A stretch of DNA of 64,000 nucleotides from Cellvibrionaceae bacterium (GCA_021151825.1 JAGKWQ010000005.1:124001-188000), one strand, 5' to 3'; shown: positions 44,587 to 53,104, numbered from the stretch's first letter. Notes: generated by a model not told the origin, from the sequence alone. Numbers and translations are program-made.

Positions 44587-45465
44587 ATGAACAGGCAAAT
44601 CGTAAATTATCTGTTGTTGTTACTGGTTGTCACATCGCTCCACAGCCAGGCACAGGCAACCCATAACACCATGGAGGTACGCTACTATGACCGCGGCGAA
44701 AAAGACGCCCGCCATGCTTATAAATTCGAGTTAATTCGCGCGATCCTGGAGAGCACCCGCACCGAATTCGGGGAGTACACCATTATTCCCTTTGCCGAAG
44801 AACCAAGCGCCAAACGCCAATCCTTACTCATCAGCGAAGGCAAAATCCTCAACCTGCTGTGGGCCGCACCCGGTACTGCGATTGCGGAAGGTGAAGTCAT
44901 CAGTATTCCGGTGGATATATTGCGCGGGCTACTCGGCTATCGCGTATGCCTGATCAATCCGGCCAACTTTCCGCAAGCGCCGATCAAATCGCTCAGTCAA
45001 CTGCAAATTGGCCAAGGGCTTAACTGGGCGGATATCGAAGTCTACAAATACAACGGCATCATCCCCAAACAGGGGCCGACCTTTGAATCACTCTTTGAAA
45101 TGCTCGCTGCCAAACGCTACCACTGCCTGCCACTGGGCGCCGACGAAGCCATGTACACCTGGCGTGAGAAGAAAGCGCTCTACCCGTTCCTGACCCTGGA
45201 GCCGGATTTGCTGATTTATTACGACTACCCGATTTACCTGCACATCAGCAAGCGTGTGCCCCTGCTTGCTGCACGGGTGGAGCTGGGGCTAAAAAAATTG
45301 CAGGCCAATGGTGAGTTTGATCGCCTGTTCAGCAAACACCATGCAACGGATCTCGCACAACTCAACCTGCAACGTCGCAAGGTATTCTGTTTGCGCTCGC
45401 CCTATATTGCCGATGTGCACCAGTGTGAAAAAACACTGGTTTACCCACCGTTATCGACCAAATAA
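44587..45465 (+). CDS. Periplasmic substrate-binding-like protein (SBP family 3 fold)
   Basis: A 292-residue protein with a signal peptide (about 1-24, ending AQA). The mature part resembles family 3 extracellular solute-binding proteins: EVRYYDRGEKDARHAYKFELIRAIL, the hinge-like GLLGYRVCLINP, and the lobe-2 segments SLFEMLAAKRYHCLPLGADEA and LGLKKLQANGEFDRLFSKH. It has no ABC permease or ATPase neighbours. Since it follows TBDR-3 by 8 bp it may receive that receptor's ligand in the periplasm, or act as a sensor. The family-3 relationship is judged by eye and is moderate. Confidence 0.72.
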   Translation: MNRQIVNYLLLLLVVTSLHSQAQATHNTMEVRYYDRGEKDARHAYKFELIRAILESTRTEFGEYTIIPFAEEPSAKRQSLLISEGKILNLLWAAPGTAIAEGEVISIPVDILRGLLGYRVCLINPANFPQAPIKSLSQLQIGQGLNWADIEVYKYNGIIPKQGPTFESLFEMLAAKRYHCLPLGADEAMYTWREKKALYPFLTLEPDLLIYYDYPIYLHISKRVPLLAARVELGLKKLQANGEFDRLFSKHHATDLAQLNLQRRKVFCLRSPYIADVHQCEKTLVYPPLSTK

Positions 45466-45472
45466 TATCGCA

Positions 45473-45501
45473 CAAAAAAAAGCCCGGTTTTTCAACCGGG
45501 C
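45473..45501 (-). terminator. Rho-independent terminator of the PL3 gene
   Basis: The stem GCCCGGTT/AACCGGGC has a short loop and gives T8 on the minus strand. On the plus strand no T run follows. Confidence 0.85.
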
Positions 45502-45547
45502 ATAAGCTATGCGCTACGGACAAGGAGCGCTAAGGGAAAATAATTTA

Positions 45548-46702
45548 TTAATAGGGACATGAACCTGCGCAAGCAGACGTATTCATTTGGCTGTTGCCGA
45601 GCAGGGTTACATCGGCGGGGCGAACATCGCAGTTGGCAGTATCGAACTCCACACCCAACGCTGAACTACTACCAGAACCTTTCACCACACCTTTATAGAC
45701 CTGGCAAATTTTGGTTTTGGATGAACCGCTGTTATTTAGCGTGAGATTGCGAATCGTCGCAGTATCACCAAAGTTGGTGTTGATACCCACGATAGTGCTG
45801 ACATCACGTGTAATCACATCGTTAATCACAATTTTGCGCGGGCCGCCATTACCGGTGCAATCGCCACACGTGCGCGCCAATTTGCCTGCGCCCTGCACAT
45901 AAAATTTGCTGATATGTAATTCACCGCGACCATTGAACTGGAAAGTTTTATCCGAACCATTAAATGCAGCGCCGCAGGTGATATTCATGATCGTGCCCGC
46001 CGGCCCCATCGCCGTTGCAGCATCTTCACCAATATCCTCCCACCACACATGATCAAGCGTGCAATTACCTTTGCAGTGAATTCCATCCGCCGCAAGCGAA
46101 CCGATAATCACGTTTCTCACCACACCACCTTCCTGCACTTCAAACACAGGTGGCTGGCCTTCACTTTGGCTACCGCCATTCAGATTGTAGCGTTTGTTCA
46201 AACCATCAAACACTTCACCGGGAAGTACAACGCGGGTTTGCGTAAGCTGCACGGTTTCGGTTGGCTCAGGTTTTTCACAGCCGGGATAATAAGTTCCAAC
46301 GGGTGGATTGGAGACTGAACTCGACGAAGAACTTTTTGATGTGCTCACCGAACTTTTTGAACTACTAACCGAATTGGTTACGCTCGATGACGATTTGCTG
46401 GAAGATGATTGCGCTGGCGCAGAAGAATTACTTGCACTGGACGTGTCGCGCGCTACCGAACATTCATTCACACCACCGGCAACACGCGAACCAAAGGTAG
46501 CGTCGGAACACACAAAACTGCCAGATAAAATTTTATAAGTAAATTTATCGGCGCGACCAAAAGCCACGTTAGTTAACGCAGGAACAGAACAGGTTTTTCC
46601 TTCGCTACAAACAGTCACAAAACCGGAAGGACGATTAGCTGCAAATGCACTGGATGCAACTGCCGCCAGCAAAACGCCGGAGAATATCAGGGGGATACGC
46701 AT
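45548..46702 (-). CDS. PL3 family pectate lyase, secreted
   Basis: A 384-residue protein. The ATG at 46702 has a GAGGAA ribosome site and starts a signal peptide (about 1-22, ending AFA); an earlier in-frame start is not needed. A small N-terminal Cys-containing domain (about 23-85; SGFVTVCSEGKTCSVP) of unknown role is followed by a poly-Ser linker (about 88-135) and a PL3 right-handed beta-helix (about 150-384). PL3 features include VFDGLNKRYNL, GIHCKGNCTLDHVWWEDIGEDAATAMGPAG and the RTCGDCTGNGGPRKI block with basic and acidic residues of the active cleft. PL3 enzymes cleave polygalacturonan by calcium-dependent beta-elimination. It stands alone and is the only pectin gene in the window. Confidence 0.92.
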   Translation of the reverse strand: MRIPLIFSGVLLAAVASSAFAANRPSGFVTVCSEGKTCSVPALTNVAFGRADKFTYKILSGSFVCSDATFGSRVAGGVNECSVARDTSSASNSSAPAQSSSSKSSSSVTNSVSSSKSSVSTSKSSSSSSVSNPPVGTYYPGCEKPEPTETVQLTQTRVVLPGEVFDGLNKRYNLNGGSQSEGQPPVFEVQEGGVVRNVIIGSLAADGIHCKGNCTLDHVWWEDIGEDAATAMGPAGTIMNITCGAAFNGSDKTFQFNGRGELHISKFYVQGAGKLARTCGDCTGNGGPRKIVINDVITRDVSTIVGINTNFGDTATIRNLTLNNSGSSKTKICQVYKGVVKGSGSSSALGVEFDTANCDVRPADVTLLGNSQMNTSACAGSCPY

Positions 46703-47110
46703 AATAATTTCCTCAAAAAGATTCACGCTGTGTATTTTTCGTTATGAAAATGTCACTGCTAAAAAGCTCATGAGGTATTGCAAAGCCGAATAACACTCAC
46801 TCCGTTCTTACAAGTAAAAGGGTGAGAGAAAACTGCACGGAACCGGGATTTGCCACGCCGAAAAAATTATTGTTATTTTTAATAATGGTTCGATGAACCA
46901 AGCAGCGCGAGTCTACGCTGCCTTATAAAAAGCACAATCATGCCAGAACGGTAAATTACAGAATCAGGATGCAACCCACAGCCAAACTGCCTACTGGCAG
47001 ACACTAATTGTAGAAGCAATTCAAATTTGGAAAGGTCCGGAAAATTAGAAAATTTCTACATGAAATCAGGATTTTTAACACCAAAATTCAATCCGATAAA
47101 AATATCACCC
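46703..47110. other. Intergenic region between the pectate lyase and pgk
   Basis: About 400 bp without a gene. It contains a perfect 6-bp inverted repeat TGGTTC-GAT-GAACCA (46886-46900) that could bind a regulator of the pectate lyase gene. The right end holds the pgk terminator. Confidence 0.55.
46886..46900. promoter_or_regulatory. Palindrome TGGTTCGATGAACCA upstream of the pectate lyase
   Basis: Perfect arms TGGTTC/GAACCA with a 3-nt spacer lie about 185 bp upstream of the PL3 start. This is operator-like but matches no regulator I can name. Confidence 0.3.
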
Positions 47111-47143
47111 ATAAAAAAGGCGATCCAAAGATCGCCTTTTTTA
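47111..47143 (-). terminator. Rho-independent terminator of pgk
   Basis: The stem AAGGCGATC/GATCGCCTT with a CAAA loop is flanked by A6 and T6, so it works in both directions but is needed by pgk. Confidence 0.88.
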
Positions 47144-47165
47144 TAACGCCGGTTAACTACAACAA

Positions 47166-48338
47166 TTAACCTTTAGCGCGCTCTTCCAGAATCGCCACCG
47201 CAGGTAATACTTTGCCTTCCACAAACTCAAGGAATGCACCACCGCCGGTAGAAACGTAAGAGATTTTGTCGGCCAGATTCCACTTATCGATTGCTGCCAG
47301 AGTGTCGCCACCGCCCGCAACCGAGAACGCATCGCTTTCTGCGATTGCGCGTGAAATTTCTTCAGTGCCTTTTGCAAAAGCATCGAATTCAAATACGCCA
47401 CAAGGACCGTTCCATAAAACAGTTTTAGCGTTTTTGATAATGTCAGCAACGCGTGCTGCAGTTTCAGGACCGTAATCGATAATTTCTTCGTCAGCCTGGA
47501 TTTCGTTAACTTTCTTCACAACCGCAACAGAATTATGATTCCAGGATTTGAAACCTTCTTTAGTAACGCGCACATCAGTCGCAAATACCACTTCAGTTTG
47601 TGCACGCAAACGTTGCGCTTCAGGAATCAAATCTTTTTCGTACAGTGAATTGCCAACTTCATTACCAGCAGACGCAACGAAAGTATTGGAGATACCACCA
47701 CCAACAACCAGAATGTCAGCAATTTTTGACAAGGCATCCAGCACGCTCAACTTGGTCGATACTTTTGAACCACCAACGATTGCCACCAAGGGGCGCGCAG
47801 GATTGTCGAGTACTTTTGCCAGCGCGTCCAATTCTGCCGCCAGCAATGGGCCAGCAACAGCAACCGGTGCAAATTTCGCAACGCCATGCGTCGATGCTTG
47901 CGCACGGTGTGCAGTACCAAATGCATCCATTACAAACACATCGCACAATGCCGCCATTTTTTTGGAAAGCTCGTCAGAGTTTTTGCCTTCACCAACATTG
48001 AAGCGAACGTTTTCCAATAAAACCAAATCACCTTGGTCAGCAAAACCATCAACCCAATCTTTTACCAGCGGAACCGGACGACCCAGTTTTTCGCTCAGAT
48101 ATTTTGCAACAGGAGCCAATGAAGAAGCTTCGTCATAAACACCTTCATCCGGACGACCAAGGTGCGACATCACCATTACTTTTGCACCAGCAGCCAACGC
48201 CGCCTGAATGGTTGGGATAGAAGCATCAATACGCACCGCACTGGTGATGCGTCCATCTTCCAAGGGCACATTCAGATCCTGACGAATCAATACACGCTTA
48301 CCGGCTAGATCCTGGTCTTTCATTAATTTTACGGTCAT
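47166..48338 (-). CDS. pgk: Phosphoglycerate kinase
   Basis: A 390-residue, full-length enzyme (E. coli 387). It transfers phosphate between 1,3-bisphosphoglycerate and ADP in glycolysis and gluconeogenesis. Seen: the N-terminal substrate motif GKRVLIRQDLNVPLEDG, the basic cleft segments MSHLGRP and GTAHRAQAST, GGSKVSTKLSVL, and the nucleotide-binding WNGPCGVFEFDAF and GGGDTLAAIDK. GGAGAACAGC precedes the ATG. In Pseudomonas pgk is part of an epd-pgk-fba neighbourhood near tkt. Here no fba follows and a HEPN/MNT pair sits between it and tkt. Confidence 0.97.
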   Translation of the reverse strand: MTVKLMKDQDLAGKRVLIRQDLNVPLEDGRITSAVRIDASIPTIQAALAAGAKVMVMSHLGRPDEGVYDEASSLAPVAKYLSEKLGRPVPLVKDWVDGFADQGDLVLLENVRFNVGEGKNSDELSKKMAALCDVFVMDAFGTAHRAQASTHGVAKFAPVAVAGPLLAAELDALAKVLDNPARPLVAIVGGSKVSTKLSVLDALSKIADILVVGGGISNTFVASAGNEVGNSLYEKDLIPEAQRLRAQTEVVFATDVRVTKEGFKSWNHNSVAVVKKVNEIQADEEIIDYGPETAARVADIIKNAKTVLWNGPCGVFEFDAFAKGTEEISRAIAESDAFSVAGGGDTLAAIDKWNLADKISYVSTGGGAFLEFVEGKVLPAVAILEERAKG

Positions 48339-48425
48339 GCTGTTCTCCTGATAAAAACAAAATACTTTAGTAGAAGCCTGTATTAAAAATTTTTCTGATT
48401 ACACGTAGTGATTACTTTCTAAAAA

Positions 48426-48854
48426 TCAGAGTAAATCAGGTGTAAGCTTTTCGAAAACCATGCCCAACAATAATTCTGCCTGGGTAATGCATTCCTTAAC
48501 AGCTGCATCAGTTACCAAATCACCTGAATAGTCTGCGACATTTCGTTGCTTACGCAACGCATCGAGAACAATCACCGTTTCAATATCGACACCCAACGTT
48601 TTTACCAAACTTTGAATCATGGTTTGGTGATGTCCGGGTTTGCTGATTAAGGTACGAAAACCGCGCGTTTGCAGTGCAGCATTCGCTATTTGCATAATCG
48701 CTTTATACGCAGCATCAAAACGATTTTCATTACTCAGGCCTGACAAATGCGAATCGTGAATATTGCGTTTTGCTGCTTCCAATAAACGTCTGATGGTTAA
48801 TGAATCAGGCGCTACAGGTTCCAAACTTATACCAATCAAATTATCCAGTGTCAT
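48426..48854 (-). CDS. HEPN-domain protein (partner of the MNT protein)
   Basis: A 142-residue all-helical protein resembling the SAV_6107-type HEPN family: RRLLEAAKRNIHDSHLSGLSNENRFDAAYKAIMQIANAAL, then PGHHQTMIQSLVKTLG and LDALRKQRNVADYSGD. The segment corresponding to the RX4-6H ribonuclease motif reads RNVADY, so the catalytic His is absent and nuclease activity is doubtful. The start is ATG at 48854, overlapping the stop of the nucleotidyltransferase gene by 14 bp; a GTG at 48863 is also possible. The overlap shows translational coupling and fits a HEPN/MNT toxin-antitoxin-like pair. Confidence 0.75.
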   Translation of the reverse strand: MTLDNLIGISLEPVAPDSLTIRRLLEAAKRNIHDSHLSGLSNENRFDAAYKAIMQIANAALQTRGFRTLISKPGHHQTMIQSLVKTLGVDIETVIVLDALRKQRNVADYSGDLVTDAAVKECITQAELLLGMVFEKLTPDLL

Positions 48855-49425
48855 CCATGTCACCTATGATTTTAATAACCGGTTTTTCAAGCAACTCACG
48901 TACAAATGCAGAGCGCTCAACCAGCGCCAATTTCCATTCTTCCGGCAAATATAACTTGGGGTTAATTTCCCTTCGCAATTGCTGCTGCGCGGGATACAGT
49001 GCTTTGACGATTTCACCAAAACCCGCCCGACCAACAATCAATAAATCGATATCGCTATCAGCTCTGGCCTTACCACTGGCTACAGAGCCAAACACCAACG
49101 CAAAATCAATCTGTTGCGCGAGCGGAGCCAGTGCATCTGCAAGTACATCAGCGATACCTGAGGTTTTGCGCAAAATACTGGCCAGTTCATCAAAGATCAG
49201 GCTATTGCGATTAGCCTGGTAACTTACCTGATTTCCCTGCGCCATTTTCAATAACAAACCGGCTTCCGCCAATTTGCTTAACTCTTTATGCAATGTACCC
49301 GCGACAGTACCCGTCAAACGCGCAATTTCACGTACATGGTAGGTCTGCTCAGGGTGTAGCAATAATAACCCCAGCACACGGCGACGATATTCTTTAAAGA
49401 GCAAATCAGCGAGTGAGGAATTCAT
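48841..49425 (-). CDS. Winged-helix MNT-type nucleotidyltransferase (antitoxin-like regulator)
   Basis: A 194-residue protein. An N-terminal winged helix (about 10-72; YHVREIARLTGTVAGTLHKELSKLAEAGLL) is followed by a minimal nucleotidyltransferase domain (about 95-190) with GS at 113-114 in VFGSVASGKA and the metal-binding Asp125 and Asp127 in SDIDLLIVG. MNT proteins neutralise HEPN partners, in studied systems by adding AMP to the toxin. The fused DNA-binding domain suggests autoregulation, supported by a perfect 12-bp inverted repeat just upstream. The ATG at 49425 is chosen; a TTG six codons earlier lies inside that repeat. It is the first gene of a two-gene operon inserted between tkt and pgk. 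Confidence 0.82.
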   Translation of the reverse strand: MNSSLADLLFKEYRRRVLGLLLLHPEQTYHVREIARLTGTVAGTLHKELSKLAEAGLLLKMAQGNQVSYQANRNSLIFDELASILRKTSGIADVLADALAPLAQQIDFALVFGSVASGKARADSDIDLLIVGRAGFGEIVKALYPAQQQLRREINPKLYLPEEWKLALVERSAFVRELLEKPVIKIIGDMDDTG

Positions 49426-49442
49426 TATCGAGCGCCGCCGCA

Positions 49443-49467
49443 AAATGTAGCAAATTTTGCTACATTT
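49443..49467. promoter_or_regulatory. Perfect 12-bp inverted repeat, probable autoregulatory operator
   Basis: Arms AAATGTAGCAAA and TTTGCTACATTT are separated by one base and lie 17 bp before the ATG of the winged-helix nucleotidyltransferase. The position next to the start is typical of an operator bound by the gene's own product. Confidence 0.7.
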
Positions 49468-49516
49468 GTAGCCTTTTTGGCTTCACTCGTCAAGCTGACA
49501 TAACCATACATCACAA

Positions 49517-49548
49517 ACAAAACACCCGACTCGCGCCGGGTGTTTTGT
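49517..49548 (-). terminator. Rho-independent terminator of tkt
   Basis: A perfect 12-bp stem ACAAAACACCCG with its complement and an 8-nt loop. The lower stem supplies the T run on both strands. Confidence 0.85.
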
Positions 49549-49563
49549 GTCTTGTAGAGAGAC

Positions 49564-51567
49564 TTAGTCTTCCAGCAATTCTTCAACAGTGCTGACGATG
49601 TTATCAACAGTGAAGCCGAAATGTTCCAGCAGCTTGTTGCCCGGCGCTGACTCACCAAAGGTGGTCATGCCGACGATACGACCATCGAAGCCGACGTATT
49701 TGTACCAGTAGTCAGCGTGTGCAGTTTCAACGGCAACGCGTGCGCCTACGCTGATGGGCAATACGGATTCTTTGTAGGCAACGTCCTGTTGATCAAACAC
49801 AGAAGTCGAAGGCATAGATACAACACGGATATTTTTGCCTTTCGCTTTCAATGCTTCTGCTGCTTTCACAGTCACGCCGACTTCCGAACCGGTTGCAATC
49901 AGGATGGCTTCTGGCTCACCTACGGAATCAACCAGTACATAACCGCCTTTGGCGATGTTGGCTACTTGCTCTGGAGTACGCGCGAAGAAATCCAGATTTT
50001 GACGGCTGAATACCAATGCTGCAGGGCCATCTTTACGCTCAACGGCTGCTTTCCAGGAGACAACTGATTCAGTGCTGTCCGCCGGGCGCCAGGTTTCCAG
50101 GTTTGGAGTCAAACGCAAAGTGCCAAGCACTTCGATTGGCTGGTGAGTCGGGCCGTCTTCACCTTGACCGATTGAGTCATGGGTATAAACGAAAACGTTA
50201 CGCAATTTCATTAGCGCTGACATACGCACCGCGTTAGATGCGTATTGTTGGAACATCAGGAAGGTTGCGCCGTAAGGAATAAAACCACCGTGGGCAGATA
50301 CACCGTTCATGATCGCGCTCATACCGAATTCGCGCACGCCGTAATACACGTAGTTACCGCTTGCATCGCCAGCTTCTACGCCTTTGGATTTTTTCACCAG
50401 CGTCAGGTTGGAACCGGCGAGGTCAGCAGAACCGCCGAGGATTTCTGGCAGCCACTCAACAAATGCTGCGATAGTGTTTTGTGATGCTTTACGGCTCGCA
50501 ATTTTTTCGCCTTTCGCTTGAGTCTCAGCGATAAGTGCTTCTGCTTTTGCAACGAAGTCAGCGGGCAATTCGCCTTTAATTACACGGCGATCAAATTCAG
50601 CGGCCAATTTTGGATGCGCAGCTTTATAAGCAGCGAATTTTTCGCCCCAGGATTTTTCTGCCGCAGCGCCTTTGGCTTTTGCATCCCAACCTTCGTATAC
50701 ATCGGTTGGAACCACAAATGGCTCGTATTCCCAGTTCAGGGTTTTACGCACCAGTGCCACTTCTTCCAAACCGAGTGGTGAGCCGTGGCAATCGTGTGAA
50801 CCTTGTTTGTTCGGTGAACCGAAACCGATAACGGTTTTGGTAACGATCAAGGTTGGCTTGCTGGTTTCAGCGCGCGCCGCTTCAATCGCCGCTTTGATTG
50901 CTTCAGGGTTGTGACCATCAACCGCCGGGATTACATGCCAGCCGTAAGCTTCGAAACGCTTTGGTGTGTCATCGGTAAACCAGCCTTCAACATGGCCGTC
51001 GATAGAAATGCCGTTGTCATCGTAGAACGCGATGAGTTTGCCCAGGCCCAAAGTGCCAGCCAGTGAACAAGCTTCATGGGAAACACCTTCCATCATGCAG
51101 CCATCGCCGAGGAAGCAATAGGTGAAGTGATTAACGACGTCGTGGCCGTCGCGGTTGAATTGTGCTGCGAGTACTTTTTCGGCCAGCGCAAAACCAACGG
51201 CGTTAGCAATGCCTTGACCTAATGGGCCAGTGGTGGTTTCAACACCCGGGGTGTAACCACGCTCAGGGTGACCCGGCGTATTGGAGTGCAATTGGCGGAA
51301 TTGTTGTAAGTCGTCGAGTGAAACCGCGTAGCCGCTCAGGTGCAGCAAGGAGTAAATCAGCATGGAGCCGTGGCCGTTGGACAGCACAAAACGGTCGCGA
51401 TCTGCCCATTCAGGGTTTTGCGGGTTGTGTTTTAAAAAGTCATTCCACAGAACTTCGGCGATATCCGCCATGCCCATTGGGGCGCCCGGGTGGCCTGAGT
51501 TGGCTTTCTGAACCGCATCCATAGAGAGGACGCGAATCGCATTGGCAAGGTGTTGGCGAGTTGGCAT
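49564..51567 (-). CDS. tkt: Transketolase
   Basis: A 667-residue, full-length thiamine-diphosphate enzyme (E. coli TktA 663). It moves two-carbon units between sugar phosphates in the pentose phosphate pathway. Seen: SMDAVQKANSGHPGAPMGMAD, NGHGSMLIYSLLHLSGY, the ThDP motif GDGCMMEGVSHEACSLAG ending in DDNGISIDG, and EDGPTHQPIEVLGTLR in the pyrimidine-binding domain. The frame is open to a TTG at 51576, but the ATG at 51567 is 11 nt from an AAGGAG ribosome site and is preferred. It is divergent from the ArsR-methyltransferase gene, as tktA is from PA0547 in Pseudomonas aeruginosa. Confidence 0.97.
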   Translation of the reverse strand: MPTRQHLANAIRVLSMDAVQKANSGHPGAPMGMADIAEVLWNDFLKHNPQNPEWADRDRFVLSNGHGSMLIYSLLHLSGYAVSLDDLQQFRQLHSNTPGHPERGYTPGVETTTGPLGQGIANAVGFALAEKVLAAQFNRDGHDVVNHFTYCFLGDGCMMEGVSHEACSLAGTLGLGKLIAFYDDNGISIDGHVEGWFTDDTPKRFEAYGWHVIPAVDGHNPEAIKAAIEAARAETSKPTLIVTKTVIGFGSPNKQGSHDCHGSPLGLEEVALVRKTLNWEYEPFVVPTDVYEGWDAKAKGAAAEKSWGEKFAAYKAAHPKLAAEFDRRVIKGELPADFVAKAEALIAETQAKGEKIASRKASQNTIAAFVEWLPEILGGSADLAGSNLTLVKKSKGVEAGDASGNYVYYGVREFGMSAIMNGVSAHGGFIPYGATFLMFQQYASNAVRMSALMKLRNVFVYTHDSIGQGEDGPTHQPIEVLGTLRLTPNLETWRPADSTESVVSWKAAVERKDGPAALVFSRQNLDFFARTPEQVANIAKGGYVLVDSVGEPEAILIATGSEVGVTVKAAEALKAKGKNIRVVSMPSTSVFDQQDVAYKESVLPISVGARVAVETAHADYWYKYVGFDGRIVGMTTFGESAPGNKLLEHFGFTVDNIVSTVEELLED

Positions 51568-51910
51568 GAAACTCAAGGCTCCTTAAATAAAGTTGATTGC
51601 TGTTGTAGTTGGGTGCGTCACTGCCGTCTACGCGGTTCAGGGCACCCTGGGGTTGCAAAGCACTATTGGGCAAACGCCACTTATTTACAGGCCTCTGATG
51701 GGCTTTTATGTCGTTGGGTTCCAGCCACCGTCGCTGGGTGCAACTCTCACTAACACACTGAAAGTTACAGACAAAATGGGCAGGCATTTTCACCCAGCAA
51801 GCGCCAGCCGTAAAGAAATAACCGTTCTGAGAGGCACAATTAATCGCAAAAAGCCTTGAGGTTAATCGTAAAAGTTAACCCGAATGGTCGTAATGCATCC
51901 AAAAAAGCCT
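51568..51910. other. Divergent intergenic region between tkt and the ArsR-type regulator gene
   Basis: About 340 bp without a gene on either strand. It should carry the tkt promoter, but I could not pick a convincing one. The regulator's palindrome begins at the right end. Confidence 0.6.
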
Positions 51911-51944
51911 AAAACCTATATCAAAATATTTTGATATAGGTTTT
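51911..51944. promoter_or_regulatory. Perfect 34-bp palindrome, probable SahR-type operator
   Basis: Two 17-nt arms, the left reading AAAACCTATATCAAAAT, meet without a spacer and pair perfectly. The core TATATCAAAATATTTTGATA is typical in style of ArsR-family operators. It lies 45 bp before the start of the ArsR-methyltransferase gene and downstream of no plus-strand gene, so an operator is more likely than a terminator. Confidence 0.7.
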
Positions 51945-51989
51945 TCTGACTGGTAGACTGCACGGCAATTTCTGGCGACTGACTAAAGA

Positions 51990-53015
51990 ATGAACCAACC
52001 CTTGCACAACAATCCCAACGAGCTCCCGGTACTGACCGATACGGTCGAATTGGAAACGCCGCTCAGCCCGCTCGCTAATCTGCTAAAAGCATCGGGTGAT
52101 CCCTTGCGTTTAGAGATACTGCGCGTATTGCGCCAGGACTCTTATGGGGTATTAGAGCTGTGCCGGATTTTTTCGATTAAACAATCGGGGATGAGTCACC
52201 ACTTAAAGGTACTCGCCAATGCGGGTTTGTTGAGTTCACGGCGCGAAGCCAATTCAATTTTCTATCGCCGGGCGTATTTATCTCCGGATCATCCGTTCGC
52301 CGCGCTCCAGCAACAGTTGTTTGCGAGTCTGGATACATTACCGATTGCCGACCATTTACGTGCGCCCATTATCGAACTGCAACAAGAACGCAGCCAGGCA
52401 GCACAAACATTTTTTACTGAGAACGCGGATAAATTCCGCGCACAGCAAGATTTGATTGCAAGCTACCCGGTATACGCCGAGCAAATGACGCAATTGCTCA
52501 ACAACACATCGTTGCGCGATAAAAATCTCGCGCTGGAAGTTGGGCCCGGCGAAGGTGAATTTCTTGCAGTGTTAGCGCAGCAGTTTAATCAGGTGATTGC
52601 GTTGGATAACGCCGCCAATATGCTTGATAAAGCGAAAAATTTCGCGCGTGAACATAATTTGCGCAATATCGAATTTATTCATGGCGATACCCAAAGTTTA
52701 CCAGGCAATAAAGTATTGGCCGATTGTATTTTGGTAAACATGGTGCTGCACCATACTCCCTCGCCCGCCGATATTTTCCAGGATTTAAGCAACGCCCTTG
52801 CACCGGGCGGCGCATTATTGATTTGCGATTTATGTCGCCACGAACAGGATTGGGCGCGCGACGCCTGTGGCGATTTATGGCAAGGCTTTGACCCACAGGA
52901 TTTTTCGCGCTGGGCTAGAGCGGCGGGATTGGATGAAGGCCAAAGTGTTTATTTTGCATTGCGCAATGGTTTTCAAATCCAGTTGCGCCAATTTTTTAAG
53001 CCGACGAATTTTTAA
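51990..53015 (+). CDS. ArsR-family regulator fused to SAM-dependent methyltransferase domain (SahR-like)
   Basis: A 341-residue fusion. An N-terminal ArsR-type winged helix (about 25-105; LLKASGDPLRLEILRVLRQDSYGVLELCRIFSIKQSGMSHHLKVLANAGLL) lacks the CxC metal motif. A class I methyltransferase domain follows (about 165-330), with the SAM motif LALEVGPGEGEFLAVLAQQF and the acidic ALDNAANML and HGDTQSLP. Its place before metK and ahcY matches Pseudomonas PA0547 and the SahR group, regulators of the S-adenosylmethionine/homocysteine cycle that respond to S-adenosylhomocysteine. A methyltransferase fold that binds SAH would suit sensing, not catalysis; this is inference. A perfect palindrome lies upstream. 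Confidence 0.85.
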   Translation: MNQPLHNNPNELPVLTDTVELETPLSPLANLLKASGDPLRLEILRVLRQDSYGVLELCRIFSIKQSGMSHHLKVLANAGLLSSRREANSIFYRRAYLSPDHPFAALQQQLFASLDTLPIADHLRAPIIELQQERSQAAQTFFTENADKFRAQQDLIASYPVYAEQMTQLLNNTSLRDKNLALEVGPGEGEFLAVLAQQFNQVIALDNAANMLDKAKNFAREHNLRNIEFIHGDTQSLPGNKVLADCILVNMVLHHTPSPADIFQDLSNALAPGGALLICDLCRHEQDWARDACGDLWQGFDPQDFSRWARAAGLDEGQSVYFALRNGFQIQLRQFFKPTNF

Positions 53016-53017
53016 AC

Positions 53018-53104
53018 GTAACCCGTATGGAGTCTAACGAAATACGGGAACGATTGATGATGTGAATAACAATCCCGTATTACGTTTCACTTCATACGGG
53101 CTAC
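53018..53104. repeat. Inverted pair of REP-like elements between the regulator gene and metK
   Basis: Two hairpins with identical 7-bp stems CCCGTAT/ATACGGG (53022-53048 and 53074-53100), each with a 13-nt loop, lie in opposite orientation. The outer ends are GTAACCC and GGGCTAC, the GTAGCCCG-type head of REP elements common in proteobacteria. The pair is a REPIN-like unit. Confidence 0.75.

Noticed and set aside
51911..51944. The 34-bp palindrome as a rho-independent terminator
   Set aside because: A T tract follows it, but no plus-strand gene lies upstream and tkt is transcribed away from it, so an operator is the better reading. The stem is also very AT-rich.
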